A stretch of 64,000 nt of DNA from an uncultured Eubacteriales bacterium (GCA_900545135.1 UQXL01000005.1:1-64000); one strand, 5' to 3'; positions 26,415 through 35,585 are shown, counted from the first letter of the stretch. The notes: a model not told the origin generated them from the letters alone. A program made the numbers and translations.

Positions 26415-27056
26415 ATGAGCAGTTCTTTTCCAAATCCACTTTCAGAAAAAGAAGAGCAATACTACGTGAAACTGCTGGAAAAAAACGACGACAACGCCCG
26501 GGCGGTCCTTATAGAAAGAAATCTCAGGCTGGTGGCACACATAGCAAAAAAATACGTCGGGCCCGGAAATAATCAGGACGATCTAATTTCAATAGGAACT
26601 ATCGGACTTATAAAAGCGGTCAACACCTACTCCGGCAAGAAGTCCACCAGGCTGGCTACTTACGCGGCAAAGTGCATAGAGAACGAAATCCTGATGAGCA
26701 TAAGAGCCTCCAAACGGGTAAAGCAGGAAATATCCCTCAGCCTCCCTATAGGCGTAGACAAGGACGGCAATGAAATAAGTCTCAACGATATTTTAGGTAC
26801 GGATCCAGACGAAATAATAGATGCTATCAGTATAAAGATACAGGTCGGTCAGCTTTACGACGCTATCAAAGACGCTCTCACCGAGCGTGAACGCACCGTC
26901 GTAATGTGGCGCTACGGTCTGGCCGGCAAAGAACCTCTGCCCCAGAGAGAAATAGCCAAGGCTTTGGGCATAAGCCGTTCCTACGTTTCGAGGATAGAAA
27001 AAAAGGCTTTGGAAAAGCTTAAGGATTTTTTGAAAGAAAGTCAACCACAGCCTTGA
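26415..27056 (+). CDS. sigK: Late mother-cell sporulation sigma factor SigK
   Basis: A sigma-70 family factor of the SigE/SigK group. Region 2 reads IERNLRLVAHIAKKY and DLISIGTIGLIKAVNTY; region 4 ends in a helix-turn-helix (QREIAKALGISRSYVSRIEKK). The motif IGVDKDGNEISL separates SigK from SigE. The protein begins SSSFPNPLSEKEE, the point where mature B. subtilis SigK begins, and an in-frame TAA directly abuts the start, so there is no 20-residue pro-sequence. The gene is uninterrupted, with no skin element. Its 3' end overlaps the convergent PBP gene by 38 bp. The ribosome site is AGAGGGGG. Confidence 0.92.
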   Translation: MSSSFPNPLSEKEEQYYVKLLEKNDDNARAVLIERNLRLVAHIAKKYVGPGNNQDDLISIGTIGLIKAVNTYSGKKSTRLATYAAKCIENEILMSIRASKRVKQEISLSLPIGVDKDGNEISLNDILGTDPDEIIDAISIKIQVGQLYDAIKDALTERERTVVMWRYGLAGKEPLPQREIAKALGISRSYVSRIEKKALEKLKDFLKESQPQP

Positions 27057-28635
27057 ATACCGGCAGCGCCGTTATCGAACCGGAATCGCCTCTCTCGGCC
27101 ACTACCGTCACTACATAAGTTTCTCCCCCGACGTCAAAATATCCGGTAAACCAGCAATTCTTCACATCGCGACCCTCAAAAACGGCTTCAGCTGTTCCCG
27201 TCTTGCCCCGGACGGGCACCTGCCAGCTGCCGGCTCCCGTACCGCTTGTCATCACGTCCTGCATCATGGAATCCAGTTTTTCAGCTGTTTCTTCCGATAT
27301 TATCCGTCTGCCGGGACTGCCTGCCTGTCCTGTTTCGAGCACCGGCTCCACGTCTCTTCCTCCGCAGGCGACGATGGCGGTCATCCTGGCTATCTGCAGC
27401 GGCGTAGTGAGGATAGCTCCCTGTCCGATGGAAATGTTAGTCGTATCCCAAGGGCCAACCTCATCTTCGTCAGGAATATTGCCTGAAGCTTCCTGAGGAT
27501 AGTCTTTGAGAACCTGGCTTCCAAGCCCCAGCTTTGCGGCTGTCTTTACTATTTCTCCGCAGCCTGCAAGCTGACCCAGCTGAGCAAAATAGCAGTTGCA
27601 GGAACAAGCCATAGCCTGATTCATGTCAAGCTCTCCGTGTCCCTCTTCTTCAGCTGCCGTGCATTTGAGAGTCACTCCTTCCACAGTTATCTGTCCGTCG
27701 CAGTTAAAGACCTGTGTTTCGTCGCAGACTCCACTTTCAAGCGCAGCTATAGCCGTCACGATCTTAAACACAGATCCGGGCGCATAAGTTCCCTGGCTGA
27801 CTTTGTCTATCAGGCAATCCCCGTCTCCGCCCAGATAGGAAGCTATGTCGTTAGGGTTGAAATCCGGATAAGAAGCCCAGGTGAGGATCTCTCCCGTGTC
27901 AGAATTAAGAACTATGGCGGCTCCGCCTTCGCCGGCGCCCTCCAGCGCCTTTTCACACACATGTTGCAGCCGCCTGTCTATAGTCGTAACCACTGATTTG
28001 GCTTTCATAGCTTTGGCTGCGGTGGTATCTGCCATGACAGACTGGGCGCAAGTCACTGAGGGAGCGATTCCTCTCAATATGTTTCCTGCACCGTCAGCCC
28101 AGACAGTAAGCACATTGCCGTCATCGGCCAGCTCGTCCTGACACATCAGCTCAAGTCCGGAAACGCCCCGGTTTTCGTCATTGTTCAGATATCCGATCAG
28201 GTGGCACGCCATCTGGTCGTCGGAATATCTGGACTGGCTTTGAAAAACATATGCACCGTATTCTTCTTTCAGAAAATCGTTGGTCTCCTCGTTATATTTT
28301 TCCGTTCTGTACACGTAATATGCCGATGAGCTTTTGGCCATCTGCTGGCTTTCCAGCTCCTCCATGATCTTTTCAAGCTCCGCGTCTTTATTTTTCTTGC
28401 TTATGATGTAATAATACTGCTCGGTTCCTCCAGTCAGCGGCTTGAGATTTCTGTCCAGGATCATTCCTCTTGTGTCAAGCCCTTCTATTGCTATTTCATA
28501 CTGGGAAACAGCAGCCTGGGCAAATTGCTCATGACAGTTTACTTGTATATACCATACTCTGGCCGCCAATAATGCCATTGCGGCGGCAAACATGACCAAA
28601 ACGGTTTTTATCCTTATGCTGTTAAGTCTCTCCAT
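27019..28635 (-). CDS. Class B penicillin-binding protein (transpeptidase)
   Basis: A 538-residue peptidoglycan transpeptidase with one N-terminal membrane helix (about 9-29), a dimerisation region, and a transpeptidase domain carrying SVFK (near 290), SCN (near 345) and KTGTAE (near 475). It is shorter than PBP2/SpoVD forms and lacks PASTA domains. Its convergent overlap with sigK suggests, but does not prove, a spore-related role. The gene precedes no other wall gene; a terminator separates it from cmk. Confidence 0.9.
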   Translation of the reverse strand: MERLNSIRIKTVLVMFAAAMALLAARVWYIQVNCHEQFAQAAVSQYEIAIEGLDTRGMILDRNLKPLTGGTEQYYYIISKKNKDAELEKIMEELESQQMAKSSSAYYVYRTEKYNEETNDFLKEEYGAYVFQSQSRYSDDQMACHLIGYLNNDENRGVSGLELMCQDELADDGNVLTVWADGAGNILRGIAPSVTCAQSVMADTTAAKAMKAKSVVTTIDRRLQHVCEKALEGAGEGGAAIVLNSDTGEILTWASYPDFNPNDIASYLGGDGDCLIDKVSQGTYAPGSVFKIVTAIAALESGVCDETQVFNCDGQITVEGVTLKCTAAEEEGHGELDMNQAMACSCNCYFAQLGQLAGCGEIVKTAAKLGLGSQVLKDYPQEASGNIPDEDEVGPWDTTNISIGQGAILTTPLQIARMTAIVACGGRDVEPVLETGQAGSPGRRIISEETAEKLDSMMQDVMTSGTGAGSWQVPVRGKTGTAEAVFEGRDVKNCWFTGYFDVGGETYVVTVVAERGDSGSITALPVFKAVVDFLSKNP

Positions 28636-28642
28636 CAGAAAA

Positions 28643-28670
28643 CCTCCGGCTTTATTTTTCCCACCGGAGG
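28643..28670. terminator. Hairpin between cmk and the PBP gene
   Basis: CCTCCGG and CCGGAGG pair around a 14-base T/A-rich loop. The minus-strand flank has no long T-run, so it may be a weak terminator or attenuator within a cmk-PBP transcript. Confidence 0.5.
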
Positions 28671-28694
28671 TCTCGGTTATTCCTTGTGCAGAAT

Positions 28695-29351
28695 TTATTT
28701 TTCGCGGACTTTGCTGCAGATATAATCACGCACCTGTTCTATGGACATGCCGCTCGTGTCTATTTCTTCTGCGTCTTCCGCTTTGCAGAGCGGGCTTGCG
28801 GCTCTGGTCATGTCGTTATGGTCACGTTCTCTTACAGCCTTTAAAGTCTCTTCGTAAGTGGTTTTTTCGCCCTTTTCGATCAGTTCCTTATAGCGCCTCG
28901 ACGCCCTTTCCTCGTCGGAAGCTGTGATGAAATACTTGTACTCGGCTTGCGGGAAAACCACGGCGCATATATCTCTGCCGTCCATGATGACGCTTCTGCT
29001 TTCGCCCATCTTCTGCTGGGCTTTGACCATCTTTTCCCTCACGAAAGGATAGGCTGAGCATTTCGACGCGGCCATGGAAACCTCTGGAGTTCTTATCAGA
29101 TGACTGACAACCCGTCCGTCGAGAATTATCTCTCCGTCTTTGATATCCACTTCTGTCTGCGCCAAAGCATCTCTTACCGCCTCTTCATCTCCGAAATCCA
29201 CGTTCATCTCAAGGAGCTTAAGGCCGAAAGCCCTGTACATGGCCCCCGTGTCTATATACTCTATGTTAAGCTTTTTGGCTACTGCTTTGGCTACGGTGGA
29301 TTTTCCCGCTCCGCTCGGTCCGTCGACCGCTATCTGAAATATTTTTTCCAT
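28695..29351 (-). CDS. cmk: Cytidylate kinase
   Basis: Phosphorylates CMP and dCMP in pyrimidine salvage. The 218-residue protein has the P-loop DGPSGAGKSTVA (residues 9-20), the substrate region YIDTGAMYRA (near 35), DGRDICAVVFP (near 125) and the lid region with ASDEERASRR. Length and motifs are standard. It lies 13 bp after nrdR in the same direction. Confidence 0.97.
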   Translation of the reverse strand: MEKIFQIAVDGPSGAGKSTVAKAVAKKLNIEYIDTGAMYRAFGLKLLEMNVDFGDEEAVRDALAQTEVDIKDGEIILDGRVVSHLIRTPEVSMAASKCSAYPFVREKMVKAQQKMGESRSVIMDGRDICAVVFPQAEYKYFITASDEERASRRYKELIEKGEKTTYEETLKAVRERDHNDMTRAASPLCKAEDAEEIDTSGMSIEQVRDYICSKVREK

Positions 29352-29364
29352 TCCTGTCTCTTTC

Positions 29365-29853
29365 CTATTTCTTTTCCCTCAGCGAAGGCCTGGAAGATTT
29401 TCTCGGCCCTATGAGTTTTTCAATTTCTTTTATAAATGTATTTACGTCGGTGAATTGTCTGTAGACCGAAGCAAATCTGACGTAGGCCACCTCGTCCACA
29501 TTTTTCAGCTGATTCATTATCAGCTCGCCTATATAATAGCTTTCCACTTCCTTTTCCATGGAATTGCTCAAAGCTTTTTCTATCTCGTCTGTCATCGCTT
29601 CCATGTCGGACATAGATACGGGTCTTTTCTCACAGGCCTTGATGATTCCGTTCAGAACCTTGCTCCTGTCAAAGGCCTCCCGCCGTCCGTCTTTTTTCAC
29701 CACCATCATTATGATCTCTTCGACTTTTTCGTAAGTGGTAAATCTCCGTCCGCACTTATCGCAGCCTCGTCTTCTTCTGATGGCATGTCCGTCTTCCGTA
29801 GGTCTTGAGTCTATTACTTTAGTATCGTCGTTGTCGCAAAATGGGCATTTCAT
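29365..29853 (-). CDS. nrdR: Transcriptional repressor NrdR
   Basis: A zinc-ribbon/ATP-cone repressor of ribonucleotide reductase genes. The N-terminal zinc ribbon shows CPFC (residues 3-6) and CDKC with RRRRGCDKCGRRFTTYE; the ATP-cone covers about 49-139. At 162 residues it is slightly longer than the usual 150 because of a basic tail. It is the first gene of the nrdR-cmk pair. No reductase gene is in the window. Confidence 0.97.
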   Translation of the reverse strand: MKCPFCDNDDTKVIDSRPTEDGHAIRRRRGCDKCGRRFTTYEKVEEIIMMVVKKDGRREAFDRSKVLNGIIKACEKRPVSMSDMEAMTDEIEKALSNSMEKEVESYYIGELIMNQLKNVDEVAYVRFASVYRQFTDVNTFIKEIEKLIGPRKSSRPSLREKK

Positions 29854-30001
29854 AAAAATTACCTCCTGCCGTCCGCGGAAAAGACTGTTTGGTCCTGCCG
29901 CAGCAAAACTTTACTTGAAATTTCTGCTAATTATTATACTACACAACGGCGAAATCTTGCAAGCCTAGAAAGGCCCGAGCCTCCGGAACGGCTTGAGTTT
30001 T

Positions 30002-30244
30002 CTAGAAAGGCCCCAGGTCTACCAAAATCACGTCGTCGCCCACCGTTCTCACTTTATCCCATTTTATCACAGTATCGCCCTCTTTCTTGGAAAAGAAACC
30101 CAGAAAGCCTTTTCCCGACGGTATGACGATGCCGTCTATCACACCCTTGTCCAAATCAACTTCTATATCGTATACAAACCCCAGACTCTTGCCGTCTCCG
30201 ATGTTTATGACTTCTTTATTCTTCAGCTTGTCTGTACTTATCAT
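30002..30244 (-). CDS. PRC-barrel protein of the YlmC/YmxH family
   Basis: An 80-residue protein with a PRC-barrel fold signature (MISTDKLKNKEVINIGDG, then a DLDKG loop and a C-terminal VILVDLG). YlmC/YmxH members occur in spore-formers and are sometimes sporulation-linked, but their function is not known. It stands alone upstream of nrdR with GGGGGG-type ribosome site. Confidence 0.85.
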   Translation of the reverse strand: MISTDKLKNKEVINIGDGKSLGFVYDIEVDLDKGVIDGIVIPSGKGFLGFFSKKEGDTVIKWDKVRTVGDDVILVDLGPF

Positions 30245-30415
30245 CTTTCGTACCCCCCTTTAAACAAAGTATATTCACCTGCAGGTACAAATATGAATAA
30301 AACAAGACCGTTTATCGCAGACAATCATCGCCGGCAAAGCAAATCCGCCCCGGCGGCTGGTGAAAGCAAGCTGGCTCAGGGCGGTTTTACTTTTTTGATA
30401 TATGAAATGAAATCC

Positions 30416-31849
30416 TTATTTTATCAGAGAAGGATTTTCTTTCAGTCTCCTGAAGAAGGATTTAGTCTCGGCGGCTACTACTCCGCTTAAGGCCAAAAGT
30501 CCTATAAGGTTAGGTATGGCCATAAATCCGTTCATTATTTCTGCTATGGTCCACACGGCAGAAACGGTGAGGAAAGGTCCCGCAAGGACTGCCAGCACAT
30601 ACAGCCATTTGAAAGTTTTCTGCGCCGTCATATTTCCTTTCGTCAGATATGCCAGACATCTTTCCGAATAGTAATCCCAACCCAGGATTGTCGTAAAGGC
30701 AAAGAACGCAAGGCAGAGCATCAGTACGAACGAGCCTGCGCTCTGACTCCACGGCAGACCTTCTCCGAAAGCGTTGGCTGTTATCTCCGCACCCTCTAGA
30801 TCCTTTTCAGCTGCCATACCGAGAGAATCGGTTACCAGTATGGTAAGTCCCGTCATCATGCAGACTATTATCGTGTCTATAAAAGTACCCGTCATCGTTA
30901 TCAATCCCTGTCTGACAGGTTCCTTCGTCTTGGCGGCTGCCGCTGCTATAGGCGCTGAGCCGAGACCCGCCTCATTTGAGAACACTCCTCTGGCCACGCC
31001 TTTCTGCATCGCTATGAACAAAGCGCCCATCGCACCTCCGGCTACTGCGTCAAAGCCGAACGCGCTGCGGAATATCGAAACAAAAGCGTCCGGTATCCTC
31101 GAAGCGTTGCTCACCAGTATCGCCACGCATACTCCCACATATAAGATGGCCATAAACGGAACTATTATCGTAGTTACGCCTGCTATTCTTTGAATTCCTC
31201 CTATTACTACGAGAGCTACGGCCACCGTAACGACTATTGCCGCTATAACTGTCGACCATGTGTAACTTGTATCTCCTATGGAAAAAGCTATGTTGGCTTT
31301 TTCCGGATCGAAATAGTTCTGAACAGCGGCAGCTATTCCGTTGACCTGGGTCATCGTTCCGATTCCCAGAAGGCCTGCTCCTATGCCGAATACGGCAAAC
31401 AGCTTGGCCAGCCAGCGCCATCTTGGACCCATGCCCTTTTCTATGTACAGAAACGGTCCTCCGAGGGCTACGCCCTTGTCGTCTATAGTTCTGTATTTAA
31501 CGGCCAGAAGTCCCTCTGCGTATTTCGTCGCCATGCCGAGGCACGCCGCGACGAACATCCAGAACAGTGCGCCGGGACCGCCTGCCACCATGGCTCCGGC
31601 TACGCCGACTATGTTTCCTGTACCTATGGTGGCTGCCAGAGCGGTGCAGAGAGCTCCGAAGCTGGAAACCTCTCCTTCGCCTTCTTCCTCATTCTTCACC
31701 ATGAGTCTGAGCGCCAGCCCCAGTTTTCTGAACTGGAGACCCCCCATCCTTACAGTGAGCAGTATGCCTGTGCCCATGATAAGGCAAAGCATCGGCACGC
31801 CCCATGCCACATCGTTGATCTGAGTTAAGATTTCATTGAATTTCTCCAT
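30416..31849 (-). CDS. Sodium:alanine/glycine symporter (AGCS family)
   Basis: A 477-residue Na+-coupled amino-acid importer with about 11 membrane segments. Family motifs include GTGNIVGVAGAM (near 75), GGPGALFWM and the conserved GVFSNEAGLGSAPIAAA (near 290). The glycine riboswitch in its leader indicates that glycine is sensed and probably transported along with alanine. It is monocistronic. Confidence 0.95.
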   Translation of the reverse strand: MEKFNEILTQINDVAWGVPMLCLIMGTGILLTVRMGGLQFRKLGLALRLMVKNEEEGEGEVSSFGALCTALAATIGTGNIVGVAGAMVAGGPGALFWMFVAACLGMATKYAEGLLAVKYRTIDDKGVALGGPFLYIEKGMGPRWRWLAKLFAVFGIGAGLLGIGTMTQVNGIAAAVQNYFDPEKANIAFSIGDTSYTWSTVIAAIVVTVAVALVVIGGIQRIAGVTTIIVPFMAILYVGVCVAILVSNASRIPDAFVSIFRSAFGFDAVAGGAMGALFIAMQKGVARGVFSNEAGLGSAPIAAAAAKTKEPVRQGLITMTGTFIDTIIVCMMTGLTILVTDSLGMAAEKDLEGAEITANAFGEGLPWSQSAGSFVLMLCLAFFAFTTILGWDYYSERCLAYLTKGNMTAQKTFKWLYVLAVLAGPFLTVSAVWTIAEIMNGFMAIPNLIGLLALSGVVAAETKSFFRRLKENPSLIK

Positions 31850-31901
31850 TTTTTATTCCCTCTTTCCCCGCTCCTGCATCATGTGCAGAGCAGTGTTTTG
31901 C

Positions 31902-31935
31902 AAAATAAAAAGCCCGGATTTTTATCCTGGCTTCC
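31902..31935 (-). terminator. Riboswitch-associated terminator in the symporter leader
   Basis: On the minus strand GCCAGGAT pairs with ATCCGGGC (one mismatch) across four A and is followed by TTTTTATTTT. It lies between the aptamer and the start codon, forming the expression platform. Confidence 0.75.
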
Positions 31936-31980
31936 AGAGAGATGACATAAGCTATTTTGAATAAATACTATCGGCTATAG

Positions 31981-32071
31981 GCTCTGTCCTCTTTGCCTGA
32001 GATATCACGGCCGGGCTGCTTAATCCCTGCCGCTTAAACCTTCGGCGACCTTTCGGTTCTCTCCAGAGAGC
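31981..32071 (-). ncRNA. Glycine riboswitch aptamer
   Basis: On the minus strand the conserved glycine-aptamer blocks appear in order: CTCTGGAGAGAACCGAAAGG, CGCCGAAGG, then CAGGCAAAGAGGACAGAG. Only one complete aptamer is visible, so it is a singlet form rather than the tandem type. A terminator follows about 50 nt downstream. The direction of control (on or off by glycine) cannot be fixed without folding, though control of an importer is often off. Confidence 0.92.
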
Positions 32072-32140
32072 ATAGTTCGCATCAGCAGTATGCTGCGAAT
32101 CGCTGCATACGCTTTTATATAAATCGACTAACTATGTTAC

Positions 32141-32170
32141 ATATTACCATATCCATATCATACTTGGCAA
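32141..32170 (-). promoter_or_regulatory. Promoter of the riboswitch-controlled symporter
   Basis: TTGCCA (complement at 32165-32170), 18-bp spacer, extended -10 TGGTAATAT (TAATAT complement at 32141-32146). The leader is about 285 nt. Confidence 0.65.
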
Positions 32171-32231
32171 GACTTTTTACAAGTTATTGCATTTTTATGT
32201 TCCATCTTCAGATCCACATGCCCGCACATTA

Positions 32232-32263
32232 AAAAGAATCCTGAAAGCTTTCAGGATTCTTTT
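32232..32263. terminator. Terminator after the trigger-factor-like lipoprotein gene
   Basis: A perfect 16+16 palindrome (AAAAGAATCCTGAAAG and its complement, no loop bases left unpaired in principle) with T-run; strong bidirectional terminator form. Confidence 0.85.
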
Positions 32264-32330
32264 CGTATTCATATTCCGAGCCGTAGCCGCTCTAAGATGA
32301 ACCGGCGGCGGAAGCGTCTGAAGTTTGGTA

Positions 32331-33521
32331 TTAGTTGTCGCCAGCAGCATCAGCGGAGCCGCCGTCCGCGCTGTCAGCTGAATCGCTGCCAGCCGAGTCA
32401 TCAGCGGAGCCGTCATCGGCATCGTCGCTGGAGGCAGCGTCGCCGTCCAGCAGGCGGTCGTAGAGCATATCCAGTTCTTTGGTCAGCAGCATGTTCCTCT
32501 TCAGTCTGGCCTGTTCTGCGTATTCGTCGAGAGTCATACCGGTGTAATCCTTGAAGTCATCTTCACTTTCAAAACCGGCCGATTTAAGGTTGTCCGCCAG
32601 GAATTCCTCATATTCCTCGTCGCTTATCTCAATGCCCTCTTTCTGGGCAAACAGGTATATCACCATCTCCTGCTTTACGTATTCCTCTGCATAGAGCTGT
32701 ATCTGGTCCTCGTACTCGTCCTGCGTCATGCTCTGAGCTTCCAGAAAGTCCTCCCACTCGTAGCCTGTGCTTTCAGCTCCGTAGCGGTAATACTCGTCCA
32801 GCTCCTTGAAATATTCGTCGACCTCTTTTTCAGGATATTTCTTGACTTCCGTCTCGTCGACCAGCTTCATGTAAAGTTCTTCCTTGATGGTGCTGAGCTG
32901 GCTTTCGTATTCCTGCTGTTCCAGCTCTTCTGCTACCATCTTTCTGTATTCTTCTATAGTTTCGCAGTCGCTGTTCTCTTTGACAAAATCTTCATTGAGT
33001 TCTGGAACGGTTTTTACCTCCTTGCTCAGGACGGTAACTTTAAAAGTAACGTCCTTGCCTGACAGTTCCTCGTTGTTGGAATACGGGTCAGGGAACTGCA
33101 GATCGAGGGTGACTTCTTTTCCGATAGCTGCTCCGTAAAGACCCTCTTCAAAACCGTCTATCATGTTTCCCGAGCCCAGTGTGAGGCTGTATGAATCTGA
33201 ACTCATGCCGTCCACGGTGCTTCCGTCGGCGAGGGTTCCCTCGAACGATATTTTGACCTTGTCACCCTCCTGGACTGTGCCCTCAGTTACATCTTCAGTG
33301 GTCGCCGCCGCATCGAGCTTGGCCTGTATGCCCTCCTCGACGTCCTCGTCGCTGATCACCACCTCCGGTTCCGTTACTTCGTATGAATTGTAATCAGGAA
33401 GAGTTATATATTCCGTCAAGTCATACTTTTCATAAGGCTCCCCTCCGCCGCAACCGGTCATGATGAAAGCCATACCCATGGCCATCACGGCCGTCAAACT
33501 GAATGATAAGATTTTTTTCAT
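32331..33521 (-). CDS. Lipoprotein related to trigger factor (FKBP-type foldase)
   Basis: A 396-residue protein that combines a lipoprotein signal (hydrophobic stretch then MTGCG, Cys near residue 24) with an FKBP-like peptidyl-prolyl isomerase domain (about 75-170: GDKVKISFEGTLADG, GSGNMIDGFEEGLYGA) and an extended helical C-terminal region as in trigger factor (about 170-355). The ribosome-binding N-domain is missing. This predicts an extracytoplasmic membrane-tethered folding factor rather than the ribosome chaperone. The last 35 residues are a low-complexity Asp/Ser/Gly/Ala tail. It precedes no obvious client gene; the nucleoside ABC operon lies upstream, 18 bp away, and may include it. 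Confidence 0.85.
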   Translation of the reverse strand: MKKILSFSLTAVMAMGMAFIMTGCGGGEPYEKYDLTEYITLPDYNSYEVTEPEVVISDEDVEEGIQAKLDAAATTEDVTEGTVQEGDKVKISFEGTLADGSTVDGMSSDSYSLTLGSGNMIDGFEEGLYGAAIGKEVTLDLQFPDPYSNNEELSGKDVTFKVTVLSKEVKTVPELNEDFVKENSDCETIEEYRKMVAEELEQQEYESQLSTIKEELYMKLVDETEVKKYPEKEVDEYFKELDEYYRYGAESTGYEWEDFLEAQSMTQDEYEDQIQLYAEEYVKQEMVIYLFAQKEGIEISDEEYEEFLADNLKSAGFESEDDFKDYTGMTLDEYAEQARLKRNMLLTKELDMLYDRLLDGDAASSDDADDGSADDSAGSDSADSADGGSADAAGDN

Positions 33522-33539
33522 AATTATCCCCCTATTATT

Positions 33540-34487
33540 TTAAGCGTCGCCGCCAAATTTAAGCTGTTTTTCCGCCCTCTTCCTTTTTCTCCTGTCTGAG
33601 CTGACTACCACGTATACCAGCATCAGCACCGTAGCTATATAAGGAACTGTCGCTGTAAGGTCCGACGGTACTCCTACGCTCTGCAGTCTCAGCCCGAGAG
33701 CGTCGAGGAAACCGAAGAGCAGAGCCGCCAGAAATACTTTCGGCGGATTGGCCATGCCGAAGATGACGCAGGCAAAGGCGATGAAACCTCTGCTGCTGCT
33801 CATTCCCTCCGTGAACATGGTAAGATATCCCAGCGAAAGATGCGCTCCTGCAAAGCCGCAGAAAACTCCGCAGAGTATGCTGGCTAAAAATTTCATCTTC
33901 TGAGGATTTATTCCGGCAGTCTCAAGGGACTCCGGATGTTCTCCCGCAGCTCTCATCCAGAAGCCGTAAGGCGTCCTGTAGAGAAAGAGCCATGTGAGAA
34001 ATACCAATACCCAGGTCAGATAGACGAATATGGAATTATCGTTAAGCAGCGGACCGAGTACAGGTATGTTATCCAAAAAATCTATATGTACTACCGGCAG
34101 AGCTTCAATGCCCGCGTCGGAAAAAGTTCCTCTCACTCCGAAGATCGCTCTCAGAAGGTATACAGTCAGTCCTCCTGCGAAAGTATTGAGGGCCATTCCT
34201 ATTATGAACTCGTCGCTCCGCAGCTTTACGACAAAGAGGGCGAAGAAAAGGCCGATGGCGATGCCGACCAGAACTGCGGCGATAACGCCCATGGCCGCGC
34301 TGCTCATCGTGAAGCTGAACGCTACGGCCACGAAAGCTCCGATAAGTATCATGCCGTCCATTCCTATATTCATTATGCCGGCCTGTTCTGTCAGCAAGCC
34401 GCCCATAGCCGCCAAAATCACCGGCGTAGCTGTTCTCAGCGTATTCTGGAGGAGACCTATGTTAAACACGTCCATCAAATGTTCCAT
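33540..34487 (-). CDS. Nucleoside ABC transporter permease (NupQ/YufQ-like)
   Basis: A 315-residue membrane protein of the branched-chain/ribose permease superfamily, with about nine hydrophobic segments and the family stretch GLLTEQAGIMNIGMDGMILIGAF near its start. It pairs with the permease immediately upstream, whose stop directly abuts this start. With the BMP lipoprotein and double ATPase it forms an importer of purine nucleosides or related compounds. Confidence 0.9.
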   Translation of the reverse strand: MEHLMDVFNIGLLQNTLRTATPVILAAMGGLLTEQAGIMNIGMDGMILIGAFVAVAFSFTMSSAAMGVIAAVLVGIAIGLFFALFVVKLRSDEFIIGMALNTFAGGLTVYLLRAIFGVRGTFSDAGIEALPVVHIDFLDNIPVLGPLLNDNSIFVYLTWVLVFLTWLFLYRTPYGFWMRAAGEHPESLETAGINPQKMKFLASILCGVFCGFAGAHLSLGYLTMFTEGMSSSRGFIAFACVIFGMANPPKVFLAALLFGFLDALGLRLQSVGVPSDLTATVPYIATVLMLVYVVVSSDRRKRKRAEKQLKFGGDA

Positions 34488-35585
34488 CTAGGCAGCCTCC
34501 TTTCTTATCCGCTTTCTGGCCTTTTTCTGCGTCATCCTGAGGGTCAGCATGCTGAGTATGCCTCTCTGCGCTGCCATCAGGAAAATTATTATGGCGAAGA
34601 TTATATCCGATATTTCTCCGGCCACTCCCGTGGAAAGTTCCATCGCGTTGGCACCTATATCTATGACGGCGAAGAAGAAGCTCATTATTATGATTCCCAC
34701 CGGATTATAGTTCATTATCATGGCTACCAGCATGCCGTCGTAATAAAATTCGTTGCTTATAGTACCCTGAAATCTCGCCTGATAGCCGTACACCTCAAAC
34801 ATTCCCACCAGGCCGCATATCGCGCCTGAGGCCACCATTGACCAGATCATCAGTCTGTCCTTGGGCAGTCCGGCAAAGAAGGAGAATCTTTCGTTTTCCC
34901 CCGTTACTTTCATTTCCAGGCCTATGCTGGTCTTCTGCATGACATACCAGCAGAGAAGAGCTATGGCCGCGCTGTAAAGCAAGGCAGTACTCAGGTTTGA
35001 AGCCGGTATCAGCTTGGAAAACATGAATGCTTCGGGAACGGCCTCGCTTCCGCCGAGGACTCCTTTGTCGTCTGTCGCCAGCGGTCCGTTGCTGTTTACG
35101 AGATATGTACACACGTATATCGCTACAGAATTGAGCATTATCGTTGTTATTACCTCGCTTACGTTGAGCTTTACCTTGAGCAGCGCAGGGATGAGAGCAT
35201 AAATTCCTCCCACAGCGGCTGCTGAAATAAATGCGAGGGGCACTGCTATGAGCGGCGATACGCCGTGGAGGCATACTCCCGTCACCGTGGCCGCCAGACC
35301 TCCGAAATACAGCTGACCTTCTCCTCCCACGTTGAACAGTCCGGCCTTGGCGCATACGGCCATGGCAAGGCCTGTAAGGCAGAGAGTTATCATCTTTGCC
35401 AGCGTGTTGCCGAATACTCTTGCTGAGCCGAAAACTCCTTTTATCATTGCCGTGTAGGCTTCAGCCGGATTGTAGCCTGTCACGGCCATCAGAATTCCTC
35501 CGATGATCAGGGCTGCCAATATGCTGAGAGCCAGTGAAAGGAGATAGGCCCTGTTTTTCTTCAGGGACGATGAAATCTTATTCAT
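34488..35585 (-). CDS. Nucleoside ABC transporter permease (NupP/YufP-like)
   Basis: A polytopic permease of about 365 residues (KAGLFNVGGEGQLYFGG is the family signature near residue 95). I place the start at 35585 (MNKISSSL) because AGGGAGGT precedes it; a 16-codon extension upstream lies within the ATPase gene. That start overlaps the ATPase stop by 8 bp, so translation is coupled. Confidence 0.9.
   Translation of the reverse strand: MNKISSSLKKNRAYLLSLALSILAALIIGGILMAVTGYNPAEAYTAMIKGVFGSARVFGNTLAKMITLCLTGLAMAVCAKAGLFNVGGEGQLYFGGLAATVTGVCLHGVSPLIAVPLAFISAAAVGGIYALIPALLKVKLNVSEVITTIMLNSVAIYVCTYLVNSNGPLATDDKGVLGGSEAVPEAFMFSKLIPASNLSTALLYSAAIALLCWYVMQKTSIGLEMKVTGENERFSFFAGLPKDRLMIWSMVASGAICGLVGMFEVYGYQARFQGTISNEFYYDGMLVAMIMNYNPVGIIIMSFFFAVIDIGANAMELSTGVAGEISDIIFAIIIFLMAAQRGILSMLTLRMTQKKARKRIRKEAA

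Noticed and set aside
33936..34829. 297-codon plus-strand frame opposite the two permease genes
   Set aside because: Antisense shadow; His/Tyr/Ser-rich composition and no start signal.
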